A stretch of 64,000 nt of DNA, taken from the NCBI RefSeq assembly GCF_020523985.1, contig NZ_JAIVKM010000002.1, positions 248,001-312,000 on the forward strand, read 5' to 3'. The notes under the pieces were generated by a model. The model searched no databases. It was given only the letters and a program-made list of their open reading frames with translations, and was not told where the DNA came from. Position 1 is the first letter of the stretch. The number at the start of each line of letters is the position of its first letter. The position numbers and the translations under genes were made by a program. Source of the DNA: Mangrovibacter yixingensis (GTDB lineage: Bacteria; Pseudomonadota; Gammaproteobacteria; Enterobacterales; Enterobacteriaceae). Positions 51,937 to 60,060 of the stretch are shown here, piece after piece.

Positions 51937-53064
51937 ATGGCTGAAGTTATTTTTAATAAACTCGAAAAAGTCTACTCCAACGGCTTCAAAGCGGTACATG
52001 GTATCGACCTGAAAATCGCAGACGGGGAATTCATGGTTATCGTCGGCCCGTCAGGTTGTGCGAAATCGACTACCTTGCGCATGCTTGCTGGGCTGGAAAC
52101 CATCAGTGGCGGAGAGATTCGTATTGGTGAAAAAGTGGTGAACAACCTGGCGCCCAAATCGCGTGGCATCGCTATGGTGTTCCAGAACTATGCGCTCTAC
52201 CCACATATGACAGTGCGCGAAAATCTGGCATTTGGCCTGAAGTTAAGCAAATTACCAAAAGAACAGATTAATGCTCATGTCGACGAAGCAGCCAAAATTC
52301 TTGAGCTTGAAGATCTTCTCGACCGGTTGCCGCGCCAGTTATCAGGCGGCCAGGCTCAACGTGTTGCAGTTGGCCGCGCCATCGTCAAAAAACCCGATGT
52401 GTTCTTGTTTGACGAACCCTTGTCCAACCTTGATGCCAAATTACGCGCCTCCATGCGTATTCGCATTTCCGACCTGCATAAGCAGTTAAAGAAAAGCGGA
52501 AAACCAGCAACCACCGTCTACGTAACACACGACCAGACAGAAGCGATGACCATGGGTGACCGTATTTGTGTCATGAAGCTCGGTCACATAATGCAGGTAG
52601 ATACGCCAGATAACCTGTACCACTACCCGAAAAACATGTTTGTCGCGGGCTTTATTGGTGCGCCAGAAATGAATATCAAGCCATCAAAACTGCTGGACCA
52701 AAATGGCAAGCTACATATTCGTGTCGGCGAAGATTTACTGGAACTGAACGACACACAGCAAAAGAAACTTGCCGACCATAAAAATCAGGATGTGTTCTTC
52801 GGTATCCGCCCTGAGTTTGTCTCTATTGCCGACGAGCCCTTTGCTGGCAGCCACACAACCGGCCAAATGGTGCGTGTAGAAAATATGGGGCATGAATTCT
52901 TCGTCTACCTGAAAGTGGGTGAATTCGAGCTCACTGCCCGTATTCCTTCCGATGAAGCTAAACCGATTATTGAAAAAGGCCTGCATCGCCAGGTCTATTT
53001 CAAATTCGACATGAATAAATGCCATATCTTTGATGCAAAAACAGAACAAAACCTCTCTCTCTGA
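51937..53064 (+). CDS. togA: Oligogalacturonide ABC transporter ATPase TogA
   Basis: A 375-residue MalK/UgpC-type ATPase. The Walker A segment is GPSGCAKST at 37-45, with Ala42 in the place of the usual second Gly. The signature LSGGQ is at 135-139, Walker B VFLFDEP at 155-161, and the switch His198 is in VYVTHDQTEAM. The C-terminal regulatory OB-fold domain (about 235-375) is complete. It follows togN by 12 bases. It energises uptake through TogMN. Confidence 0.93.
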   Translation: MAEVIFNKLEKVYSNGFKAVHGIDLKIADGEFMVIVGPSGCAKSTTLRMLAGLETISGGEIRIGEKVVNNLAPKSRGIAMVFQNYALYPHMTVRENLAFGLKLSKLPKEQINAHVDEAAKILELEDLLDRLPRQLSGGQAQRVAVGRAIVKKPDVFLFDEPLSNLDAKLRASMRIRISDLHKQLKKSGKPATTVYVTHDQTEAMTMGDRICVMKLGHIMQVDTPDNLYHYPKNMFVAGFIGAPEMNIKPSKLLDQNGKLHIRVGEDLLELNDTQQKKLADHKNQDVFFGIRPEFVSIADEPFAGSHTTGQMVRVENMGHEFFVYLKVGEFELTARIPSDEAKPIIEKGLHRQVYFKFDMNKCHIFDAKTEQNLSL

Positions 53065-53078
53065 CAGGAGTCATGATA

Positions 53079-54365
53079 ATGAAAAAAATGTTATTGAGTG
53101 CCCTGATTACGACCACACTGGCGATGACCACCGGCCAGGCTTTTGCTGAACAGGTGAATTTACGTATGTCCTGGTGGGGGGGTAACAGCCGCCATCAGGC
53201 CACGCTTAAGGCACTCGACGAGTTTCATAAACTGCACCCGGATATCAATGTTAAAGCGGAATACACTGGCTGGGACGGGCATTTATCCAGGCTGACGACT
53301 CAGATAGCCGGGCGCACCGAACCCGATGTCATGCAGACAAACTGGAACTGGCTGCCTATTTTCTCTAAAGATGGCACCGGTTTTTATGACCTCACCCAAC
53401 AAAAAGATGTACTGGACCTGAGCCAGTTCTCTGCAAAGGAACTGCAATCCACCACCGTTAACGGCAAGCTCAATGGGATCCCAACATCGGTGACGGCACG
53501 CGTCTTCTATTTTAATGACCAGACATGGAAAAAAGCCGGTATCGCCTACCCGAAAACCTGGGATGAGCTGATGGCTGCGGGGAAAACATTTGAGGCTAAG
53601 TTGGGTAAACAATATTACCCAGTAGTCATGGAACACCAGGATATTCTGGCTCTGCTCAACTCGTATATGGTGCAAAAATACAATATTGCCGCTGTTGATG
53701 AGAAAACCAAAAAATTCGCGTACACCAAAGCACAGTGGGTAGAGTTTTTTGAGATGTATAAGAAGCTGATTGATAGCCATGTGATGCCGGACACCAAGTA
53801 CTATGCCTCTTTCGGCAAGAGTAACATGTACGAAATGCGCCCATGGATCCAGGGCGAATGGGGTGGCACTTATATGTGGAACTCCACTATCAATAAATAT
53901 TCCGACAACCTCCAGCCACCAGCCAAACTGGAACTGGGTAGCTACCCCATGCTGGAAGGTGCAACGGATGCTGGCCTGTTCTTTAAACCCGCGCAAATGT
54001 TCTCAATTGGCAAATCCAGTAAGCATCCAAAAGAATCAGCCATGCTGATTAACTTCCTGCTGAACAGCAAAGAAGGTGTGGAAGCGCTGGGGCTAGAGCG
54101 TGGTGTTCCACTAAGCCATGCTGCAGTAGAGATCCTCACGGCAGACGGTTCAATCAAAGACAACGATCCGGCTGTTGCCGGGCTGAAACTGGCGCAATCA
54201 CTGCCAACCAAACTCTCTGTATCACCTTATTTTGATGACCCGCAGATTGTGGCGCAGTTTGGCACCACTCTGCAGTACATCGATTATGGGCAAAAAACAG
54301 TTGCAGAAGCAGCAGCGGATTTTGAACGCCAGTCGGACCGCATTTTGCGGCGTGCCATGCGTTAA
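53079..54365 (+). CDS. togB: Oligogalacturonide-binding protein TogB
   Basis: A 428-residue periplasmic solute-binding protein of the family 1 extracellular type. A signal peptide (about residues 1-23, ending GQAFA) precedes the mature two-lobed domain, which has MSWWGGNSRHQATLKALDEF at its start. The start is ATG 53079 (MKKMLLS), eight bases after AGGAG; the ATG 53073 is too close to the Shine-Dalgarno. It delivers oligogalacturonides to TogMN. Last gene of the togMNAB group before a terminator at 54451. Confidence 0.93.
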   Translation: MKKMLLSALITTTLAMTTGQAFAEQVNLRMSWWGGNSRHQATLKALDEFHKLHPDINVKAEYTGWDGHLSRLTTQIAGRTEPDVMQTNWNWLPIFSKDGTGFYDLTQQKDVLDLSQFSAKELQSTTVNGKLNGIPTSVTARVFYFNDQTWKKAGIAYPKTWDELMAAGKTFEAKLGKQYYPVVMEHQDILALLNSYMVQKYNIAAVDEKTKKFAYTKAQWVEFFEMYKKLIDSHVMPDTKYYASFGKSNMYEMRPWIQGEWGGTYMWNSTINKYSDNLQPPAKLELGSYPMLEGATDAGLFFKPAQMFSIGKSSKHPKESAMLINFLLNSKEGVEALGLERGVPLSHAAVEILTADGSIKDNDPAVAGLKLAQSLPTKLSVSPYFDDPQIVAQFGTTLQYIDYGQKTVAEAAADFERQSDRILRRAMR

Positions 54366-54450
54366 TCTCTTGCTGACTGATGCTTACCGATAGCTATCCA
54401 CTCACCATGGCCTGTTACCAGGCTATGGTCAGGATAACTTAATGTCGAAT

Positions 54451-54482
54451 TACCCTGCCTCACATGGGCAGGGTATTTTTTT
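54451..54482 (+). terminator. Intrinsic terminator between togB and ogl-1
   Basis: Stem ACCCTGCC/GGGCAGGG followed by TATTTTTTT, ending 18 bases before the ogl-1 ATG. No promoter fits in the remaining bases, so ogl-1 would depend on read-through. See the finding on this element. Confidence 0.8.
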
Positions 54483-54499
54483 ATCTGTAAGGAGAGACT

Positions 54500-55630
54500 A
54501 TGGCTAAAGGAAGAAAAGTACATCTTTCATTTCGCCGCCACATTGACCGTGAAACAGGCCACGAGGTTATACGCTTAACCCCCCCGCATGTTATTTGTCA
54601 TCGTAACTATTTTTACCAAAAGTGTTTTACCCATGACGGGCAAAAAATTATTTTTGGTGGTGCATTTGATGGCCATTGGAACTACTACCTTCTGGATCTT
54701 AAACGTGAAATTGCCACGCAACTAACCGAAGGCAATGGCGACAACACTTTTGGGGGATTTTTATCCCATGATGACCGCCACTTATGGTACGTCAAAAATA
54801 AACGCGAACTGCGTAAAGTGTGCCTTGAGACATGGGAAGAACATTGTATATACGAGGTTGCTCCAGACTGGGTTGGCTACGGGACCTGGGTTGCCAACAG
54901 CGACTGCAGCCAGCTTGTTGGTATTGAAATTCGTAAGTCTGACTGGCGGCCATTAACCGACTGGCAAAAATTCCGTGATTTCTGGTACACCCGCCCTGAA
55001 TGCCGGTTGATTCGGGTGGATTTACACACAGGTGAACACCAGGTGGTGCTACAGGAAAAAAACTGGCTTGGTCACCCCATTTGGCGGCCAAATGACGACC
55101 AGACAATAGCATTTTGCCATGAAGGGCCACGGGATCTGGTCAGCGCTCGCATGTGGTTAACTGACCCACAAGGGAAAAAGGTACGCAAAATATGCCAGCC
55201 TCAGCCCGGTGAAAGTATGACCCATGAGTTTTGGGTTCCTGATGGTTCAGCACTCTATTATGTCACTCATCATGAAGATGATGCCCACCGTTATTTGTGT
55301 AGTGCTGACCCAAACTCGCTGGAAAACCGCCGACTGAGAACTATCCCGCCCTGCTCCCATTTAATGAGCAGCCATGATGGGCGTTGGGTTGTGGGAGATG
55401 GTTCACCTCATAAAACCGGCGCACCTGAACTCAATGATCCCTTTATATGGGTATTCGATCTGCATAAAGGCAGCCAAAAGGCTATTTGCCGCCACGATTC
55501 ATCATGGGAAGTTCTGGAGGGCAATCGCCAGGTTACTCATCCGCATCCATCTTTTTCACCTGATAACCAGTGGGTCTTATTTACCTCAGATGTCGAAGGT
55601 ATGCCTGCCCTGTGGTTAGCACATACATAA
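54500..55630 (+). CDS. ogl: Oligogalacturonate lyase (Ogl), copy 1
   Basis: A 376-residue cytoplasmic PL22 lyase (Dickeya Ogl 388). It splits short oligogalacturonates by beta-elimination into unsaturated monomers. The beta-propeller has HRNYFYQKCF, FGGAFDG, NTFGGFLS and WVGYGTWVANSDC. The conserved metal and catalytic regions THEFWVPDGSA, CSHLMSS and RQVTHPHPSFSPD are retained, so it is likely active. ATG 54500 has AAGGAGAG upstream. It diverges in sequence from copy 2 (57030) and lacks the C-terminal extension. Confidence 0.92.
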   Translation: MAKGRKVHLSFRRHIDRETGHEVIRLTPPHVICHRNYFYQKCFTHDGQKIIFGGAFDGHWNYYLLDLKREIATQLTEGNGDNTFGGFLSHDDRHLWYVKNKRELRKVCLETWEEHCIYEVAPDWVGYGTWVANSDCSQLVGIEIRKSDWRPLTDWQKFRDFWYTRPECRLIRVDLHTGEHQVVLQEKNWLGHPIWRPNDDQTIAFCHEGPRDLVSARMWLTDPQGKKVRKICQPQPGESMTHEFWVPDGSALYYVTHHEDDAHRYLCSADPNSLENRRLRTIPPCSHLMSSHDGRWVVGDGSPHKTGAPELNDPFIWVFDLHKGSQKAICRHDSSWEVLEGNRQVTHPHPSFSPDNQWVLFTSDVEGMPALWLAHT

Positions 55631-55672
55631 CGCTTTAGCTCACCACGCCATTACGGGGTGATTACTGGTAAT

Positions 55673-55710
55673 AAAAAACCTCTGCCCAGTTTACCTGGCA
55701 GAGGTTTTTT
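55673..55710. terminator. Bidirectional terminator between ogl-1 and kduD
   Basis: A 14-base stem AAAAAACCTCTGCC/GGCAGAGGTTTTTT with a ten-base loop between two convergent genes; it works as an intrinsic terminator in both directions. Confidence 0.88.
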
Positions 55711-55726
55711 AGAGGTATGAGGCGAA

Positions 55727-56488
55727 TTAACGTGCCAGCCACCCACCGTCAACAGCAACGGTATAGCCGTTGATATAATCCGATGCTTCAGACGCCAGGA
55801 ATACAACCGGCCCCATCAGATCACTTGGCAGCCCCCAGCGGCCAGCAGGAATACGGTCAAGAATTTCTGCACTGCGCTGCTCATCGCTACGCAACTGCTG
55901 GGTATTGTTGGTTGCCATATAACCCGGTGCGATAGCATTCACATTGATATTGTGTTTTGCCCATTCGTTCGCCATCAGACGGGTTATGCCCATAACACCA
56001 CTTTTTGATGCAGTGTAAGACGGTACACGGATCCCACCCTGGAAAGAAAGCATGGAAGCGATGTTGATAATCTTGCCGCCTTTGCCCTGAGCAATAAATT
56101 GTTTTGCAACAGCCTGAGAAATAAAGAAAACAGTTTTGATGTTCAGGTTCATCACGTCATCCCAGTCTTTTTCGCTAAATTCAATAGCGTCCTGGCGGCG
56201 GATCAGACCCGCGTTGTTTACTAAAATATCGATATGGCCAAATTCAGCAACCGCGCGCTCCAACAAGGCCGGGATCCCCTCAATTTGGCGCAGGTCTGCA
56301 GTCAGGCTCAGAAAGCGACGCCCCAGAGCGGTAACACGCTGGATGGTTTCTGTCGGCTCAACAATATTGATACCAACGATATCGCAGCCAGCTTCAGCCA
56401 GGCCAATCGCCATGCCTTGCCCAAGCCCAGTGTCACACCCAGTAACCAGAGCGACTTTACCTTCCAGGGAGAATGAATTGAGAATCAT
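55727..56488 (-). CDS. kduD: 2-dehydro-3-deoxy-D-gluconate 5-dehydrogenase KduD
   Basis: A 253-residue short-chain dehydrogenase, the E. coli length, that reduces 2,5-diketo-3-deoxygluconate to 2-keto-3-deoxygluconate. The NAD motif TGCDTGLGQGMA is near residues 16-27, and the catalytic Ser-Tyr-Lys set is in NIASMLSFQ and YTASKSG. The C terminus VDGGWLAR is complete. I chose ATG 56488 (MILNSFSLEGK) with AAGGAAA upstream. It is next to E. coli kduI in K-12, but no kduI is here. Confidence 0.96.
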   Translation of the reverse strand: MILNSFSLEGKVALVTGCDTGLGQGMAIGLAEAGCDIVGINIVEPTETIQRVTALGRRFLSLTADLRQIEGIPALLERAVAEFGHIDILVNNAGLIRRQDAIEFSEKDWDDVMNLNIKTVFFISQAVAKQFIAQGKGGKIINIASMLSFQGGIRVPSYTASKSGVMGITRLMANEWAKHNINVNAIAPGYMATNNTQQLRSDEQRSAEILDRIPAGRWGLPSDLMGPVVFLASEASDYINGYTVAVDGGWLAR

Positions 56489-57029
56489 AAATAAGTTTCC
56501 TTTTAGAGCGCATGTTGCAAACGGGCACATAACGCGTCAGCAAGTATGAAAGCGTGATTAAACAGTCGATTACCATAAACGGTACTTTCAGGCTTGTGAG
56601 CATTAACGGCTACCTAAAGAAGCTGAAGCCCCGTATTCCCTTAATACCGTTTAGTTTGTACGCTCATCTTAGACGGCTTGAAATACCATTTCAATTCTTA
56701 TTGAAACATCGTTTCAATTTTTAATGCAGTTATTTTCATTTTTGATATTCGGATCACGATTAGGACTGACACCAAGGGATTCTCGCGTTGAGTGGGCACG
56801 GTGCAACAGGCAAAGTGGGCATATTGGCCAGCAACAATTCTGCTATTTCACTGGCAATTTGCGCCAGCAATCACATAAAATGAAACGATGTTTTGATAAA
56901 TTACCACCTTGTTTTTGAACTGAACTACTTTATTGGTATACCCACAGGCTTTAGGGCTAGAGCAGATAGCTAACGTATTTGGTGACTTGATGACTGCAGG
57001 GTATAAAACTGGAATTTAAGGAGTAAATT
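56489..57029. promoter_or_regulatory. Divergent kduD / ogl-2 control region with three KdgR boxes
   Basis: A 541-base gap. TGAAATACCATTTCA (56679-56693) and TGAAACATCGTTTCA (56702-56716) match the KdgR operator at all 15 positions, adjacent to each other on the kduD side. TGAAACGATGTTTTG (56881-56895) is the third, on the ogl-2 side; its reverse matches at 14 of 15. A possible ogl-2 promoter is TTGAAC (about 56915) with TATACC downstream. Nothing else was seen. Confidence 0.75.
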
Positions 57030-58205
57030 ATGGCTAAGGGCATGCAGATTAAGCTTCAGTATGATGTTTATCTCGACCCCGATACCGGTGCAGAAATCAC
57101 CCGGTTAACACCACCTGAAGTCACTTGCCACCGCAACTATTTTTACCAAAAATGCTTCACAAACGATGGTAACCGCTTACTCTTTGCCGGCGCTTTTGAT
57201 GGTAACTGGAACTACTATTTACTGGATATTGGCAAAGCAGTCGCCACTCAATTAACCGAAGGCGCAGGTGACAACACCTTCGGTGGCTTCCTGTCTCCTG
57301 ATGATAAATTCCTCTACTACGTGAAAAACGAACGGACATTGCTGCAGGTTAACCTGGACACACTGGCTGAGCGGGAAGTTTACCGGGTTCCGGATGAGTG
57401 GGTTGGTTATGGTACCTGGGTTGCCAATAGTGACTGCACTAAACTCGTTGGAATCGAAATCGCGAAAAGTGACTGGGTACCATTGAATGACTGGAAAATT
57501 TTCCATGACTTCTTCCATAAAGGCCCACACTGCCGTCTGCTGCGCGTTGATTTAGCAACCGGCGAAAGCGCAGTCATTCATGAAGAGAAGATCTGGCTTG
57601 GCCACCCCATTTACCGCCCGTTTAACGATAAAACCGTGGCATTCTGCCATGAAGGCCCGCATGACCTGGTTGATGCCCGCATGTGGATGGTTAATGAAGA
57701 CGGCAGCAACGTACGTAAAGTAAAAGAGCATGCGCCTGGCGAAAGCTGCACACATGAATTTTGGGTGCCGGATGGCTCTGCACTGGTTTACGTTTCCTAC
57801 CTGAAAGGCAAACAAGGTCGCACCATTTTCAGCTACAACCCGGATACGGGCGCCAATGTTGCACTGATGCAGATGCCGGCATGTTCTCACCTGATGAGTA
57901 ACTTTGATGGCACCCTGATGGTGGGTGATGGTTCAGGTACACCGGTCGATGTAAAAGACACCAGCGGTTACACCATTGAAAATGACCCCTATTTATATGT
58001 TTTCGATGTGGCGAAAAAAGCCTGCTTCCGGGTTGCCCGCCATGATACCTCTTGGGATACCTTCGAAAACAGCCGCCAGGTCACCCACCCACACCCGTCG
58101 TTTACACCGGATGATAAAGCCATACTGTTCAGCTCAGATAAAGATGGTAAGCCTGCACTGTATATCGCGAAGCTACCACAGAACCGTGAGTATTTACCTG
58201 CGTAA
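57030..58205 (+). CDS. ogl: Oligogalacturonate lyase (Ogl), copy 2
   Basis: A 391-residue PL22 lyase, the full Dickeya-type length. It starts MAKGMQIKLQYDVY and has the same propeller and catalytic segments as copy 1: THEFWVPDGSA, CSHLMSN and RQVTHPHPSFTPDD. ATG 57030 lies 8 bases after AAGGAG, under its own KdgR box. It degrades imported oligogalacturonates in the cytoplasm. Of the two copies this one keeps the family C-terminal tail and is the better candidate for the ancestral gene. Confidence 0.94.
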   Translation: MAKGMQIKLQYDVYLDPDTGAEITRLTPPEVTCHRNYFYQKCFTNDGNRLLFAGAFDGNWNYYLLDIGKAVATQLTEGAGDNTFGGFLSPDDKFLYYVKNERTLLQVNLDTLAEREVYRVPDEWVGYGTWVANSDCTKLVGIEIAKSDWVPLNDWKIFHDFFHKGPHCRLLRVDLATGESAVIHEEKIWLGHPIYRPFNDKTVAFCHEGPHDLVDARMWMVNEDGSNVRKVKEHAPGESCTHEFWVPDGSALVYVSYLKGKQGRTIFSYNPDTGANVALMQMPACSHLMSNFDGTLMVGDGSGTPVDVKDTSGYTIENDPYLYVFDVAKKACFRVARHDTSWDTFENSRQVTHPHPSFTPDDKAILFSSDKDGKPALYIAKLPQNREYLPA

Positions 58206-58256
58206 TTAAAGCTGCGTAATAGTTGTGTTCTAAAATATGTACTGGCCTTGCCCCCT

Positions 58257-58295
58257 GGTTCTGTGAGGATTTGAGGTTTGTCATCAGACTCTGCC
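58257..58295 (+). repeat. 39-base dispersed repeat, copy 1
   Basis: Matches the sequence at 60022-60060 at 32 of 39 positions, with the 16-base core TGAGGTTTGTCATCAG identical. In this copy it runs directly into the ogl-2 terminator. Confidence 0.75.
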
Positions 58296-58317
58296 CCCAT
58301 TTCATGGGGGCTTTTTT
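58293..58317 (+). terminator. Intrinsic terminator of ogl-2
   Basis: Stem GCCCCCAT/ATGGGGGC with a three-base loop and a six-T tail, about 90 bases after the ogl-2 stop. The repeat copy 1 lies at its 5' side. Confidence 0.9.
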
Positions 58318-58461
58318 ATATTAATTCCCTAATTTTATAATAGTCGGGCTGAGGTTTTACTTGCGCACAGGCCAAACCAACGTAAGCCACATAATGAAAA
58401 ACAGTGCTTCGCCTGGTTCCAATCCTGAAAAAATAAATAAAGCGTTATTTAAATTAAACAT

Positions 58462-58556
58462 AAAAAAAGCACTCCATATGGAGTGCTTAGCTGAATACCC
58501 GGAATCACTATGTGGCGTCAAGAAAGTAAAGTCAGATATTTGTACCCTGAGTCTGC
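58462..58556 (-). ncRNA. Candidate small RNA downstream of kdgM
   Basis: On the minus strand a -35 TTGACT (58588-58593) and a -10 TAAACT (58563-58568) with a 19-base spacer precede about 95 bases that end in a perfect 22-base palindrome (AAGCACTCCAT/ATGGAGTGCTT, 58467-58488) with a seven-T tail. This is the structure of a short independent transcript or of a kdgM 3'-UTR product; kdgM's own terminator lies in between, favouring an independent promoter. No open frame. It matches no RNA I know. Confidence 0.35.
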
Positions 58557-58732
58557 ATTACAAGTTTACTCGCAAGACCGGCATGACAGTCAATAATTTA
58601 AAATTGCAGCATAAAAGAATAAAGGGTAATAACAAGTCGTCACCCTCCCCCAATTACAGGGAGTATTTATTTTCTGCATAATGGCACAACCTGCTGCGAG
58701 ATAGCGCATTACGCATTCACAAACAACAAAAA

Positions 58733-58761
58733 TAGCAGCAGATAAACACCTTTATCTGCTG
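58733..58761 (-). terminator. Intrinsic terminator of kdgM
   Basis: Reading on the minus strand, GCAGCAGATAAA/TTTATCTGCTGC with a four-base loop is followed by TATTTTTG. It sits 8 bases after the kdgM stop. Confidence 0.85.
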
Positions 58762-58768
58762 CGCTTTA

Positions 58769-59452
58769 TCAGAAGGAGTAAGCAACCCCTACACGGTAAC
58801 GCGTCTGGCGTTCATCTGTGCTTGAGCTACCGGAAATATTGCCCAACTCAGCATATGGTGCCCAATTTTTATCCAGTTTATACGCTACTTTCAGGTTATA
58901 CTCTTCAGAGTATTTATTGTTGTTAGAGCGAATATTATGTTCGCTACGTGCATACAAATAGTTCAGCTCGGCACGCCAGTCACCCAGAACATAACCGACC
59001 CAGACGTCACCACGGTTTACCTTATCATCATCTTTATCGGCAGTATCCGGATAACGTGTATATTCAAAGCGATAACGCGCAGCTACATACACTCCACTAT
59101 CAAAACTATATTGTGCATGCAGGAAAGGCTTATAAGTTGACTTACTGTCATTACTGTCAAGGTTCATACCAGGTGTCAGCGCAAAGTTCTTATTTGCACG
59201 CCAGCGCCAGCTGATTTGTTCTTCATGACCATTCGCCACGATATCGGTAAAAGGCTGGTCCTGGTGGGTGCCGCCAGATTTCCATTTAGCTTCAACACTA
59301 AACCCAAAACCATTGTCAAAACGGTGTGAAACTGACACACGGTCAGCATTACGGCCGTCATCACGATATTCATGACGCAAATCTACAGTAACAGCAGAAG
59401 CAGCAAAGCTCGCCCCACATAACACTGCCAAACCCAGAGCTTTTTTTAACAT
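58769..59452 (-). CDS. kdgM: Oligogalacturonate-specific porin KdgM
   Basis: A 227-residue outer-membrane protein. A signal peptide (residues about 1-20, ending FAASA) precedes a barrel of alternating hydrophobic residues that ends in a C-terminal Phe (VGVAYSF), the outer-membrane targeting signal. The N-terminal VDLRHEYRDDGRNADRVSVSHRF is typical of KdgM/NanC porins. It lets acidic oligogalacturonides into the periplasm for TogB. ATG 59452 has AGGGGAT upstream; the frame is open to 59482. Confidence 0.94.
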   Translation of the reverse strand: MLKKALGLAVLCGASFAASAVTVDLRHEYRDDGRNADRVSVSHRFDNGFGFSVEAKWKSGGTHQDQPFTDIVANGHEEQISWRWRANKNFALTPGMNLDSNDSKSTYKPFLHAQYSFDSGVYVAARYRFEYTRYPDTADKDDDKVNRGDVWVGYVLGDWRAELNYLYARSEHNIRSNNNKYSEEYNLKVAYKLDKNWAPYAELGNISGSSSTDERQTRYRVGVAYSF

Positions 59453-59570
59453 GCTATATCCCCTATTGAAAAGCTGTTTCATTTTTATGGAATATGATTT
59501 TATTTTTAAACGAACATTATTTTAGTGATCCAGGTCAGAATTAATAATTTGGATAATGAACTCATTTCAC

Positions 59571-59592
59571 CTTCGTGACATGAGTCATAAAC
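59571..59592. promoter_or_regulatory. CRP-like site of kdgM
   Basis: CGTGA-CATGAG-TCATA matches TGTGA-N6-TCACA at eight of ten core positions, about 130 bases upstream of the kdgM start. kdgM is known to be CRP-activated in Dickeya, so the site is plausible. Confidence 0.45.
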
Positions 59593-59652
59593 CCCAGTCA
59601 TGAAACGTACAAAAACCGTTATTTGGTCACAATAAAAAACCGAAAACACAAA

Positions 59653-59667
59653 TGAAACAATATTTCA
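59653..59667. promoter_or_regulatory. KdgR box of kdgM
   Basis: TGAAACAATATTTCA matches the KdgR operator pattern at 14 of 15 positions, about 200 bases before the kdgM start. Confidence 0.65.
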
Positions 59668-59924
59668 ATTAAAACACATCGATCTAATTCTCATTTTTTT
59701 AGTAAACAAATAAATATTTAGCATGCTAACTCTTAGTTTTTTACATAAACCAAGAAACACGCTAAAAGAGGGGCTGTTACCGGGAGGCTGGCAGGGTTGG
59801 TTCAGGCTAACCTGGCACATCAGAGAGGATTAAAACGATTAACCACCACCTGGTACAGGCAACATTACCGTTCTGCCTGGTGGATAAAAAAGGAATAATA
59901 AAAGCCTTCCCAGCTCAGATTGAT

Positions 59925-59961
59925 AAAAAAGAAGGAAAAAACGTGGTTTTTCCTTCTTTTT
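59925..59961. terminator. Bidirectional intrinsic terminator upstream of kdgM
   Basis: A 15-base AT/GA-rich stem AAAAAGAAGGAAAAA/TTTTTCCTTCTTTTT with the loop ACGTGG and T/A tracts on both sides. It would separate yqeF transcription from kdgM. The neighbouring hairpin at 59973-59994 may add to it. Confidence 0.6.
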
Positions 59962-60021
59962 AGTTAGCAGCCGAAAATCAATGAATCGATTTTCCTGGTT
60001 TTTTATTGGGTGACATCCTCT

Positions 60022-60060
60022 CGTTCTATGAGGGCATGAGGTTTGTCATCAGGCTCAGCC
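60022..60060 (+). repeat. 39-base dispersed repeat, copy 2
   Basis: Second copy of the element at 58257, in the same orientation, 1.77 kb away, with the core TGAGGTTTGTCATCAG identical. A small stem CCTC/GAGG (60017-60033) precedes the core. No clear terminator follows it. Confidence 0.75.

Larger units (their letters stand above)
58206..58768. other. Intergenic region downstream of ogl-2, with repeat and stem-loops
   Basis: Between ogl-2 and kdgM, which are convergent. It holds the first copy of a 39-base repeat (58257-58295), the ogl-2 terminator (58293-58317), a candidate small RNA on the minus strand (58462-58556) and the kdgM terminator (58733-58761). A 106-codon plus-strand frame at 58361 starts with TTG, has no similarity I recognise and covers the terminator palindrome, so I do not call it a gene. 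Confidence 0.5.

Noticed and set aside
55727-56549. Long plus-strand frames antisense to kduD
   Set aside because: Shadows of a strongly conserved dehydrogenase gene; no start signal.
58361-58681. 106-codon plus-strand frame between ogl-2 and kdgM
   Set aside because: TTG start, no ribosome binding site, low-complexity basic composition, and it covers the terminator palindrome of the minus-strand candidate RNA.
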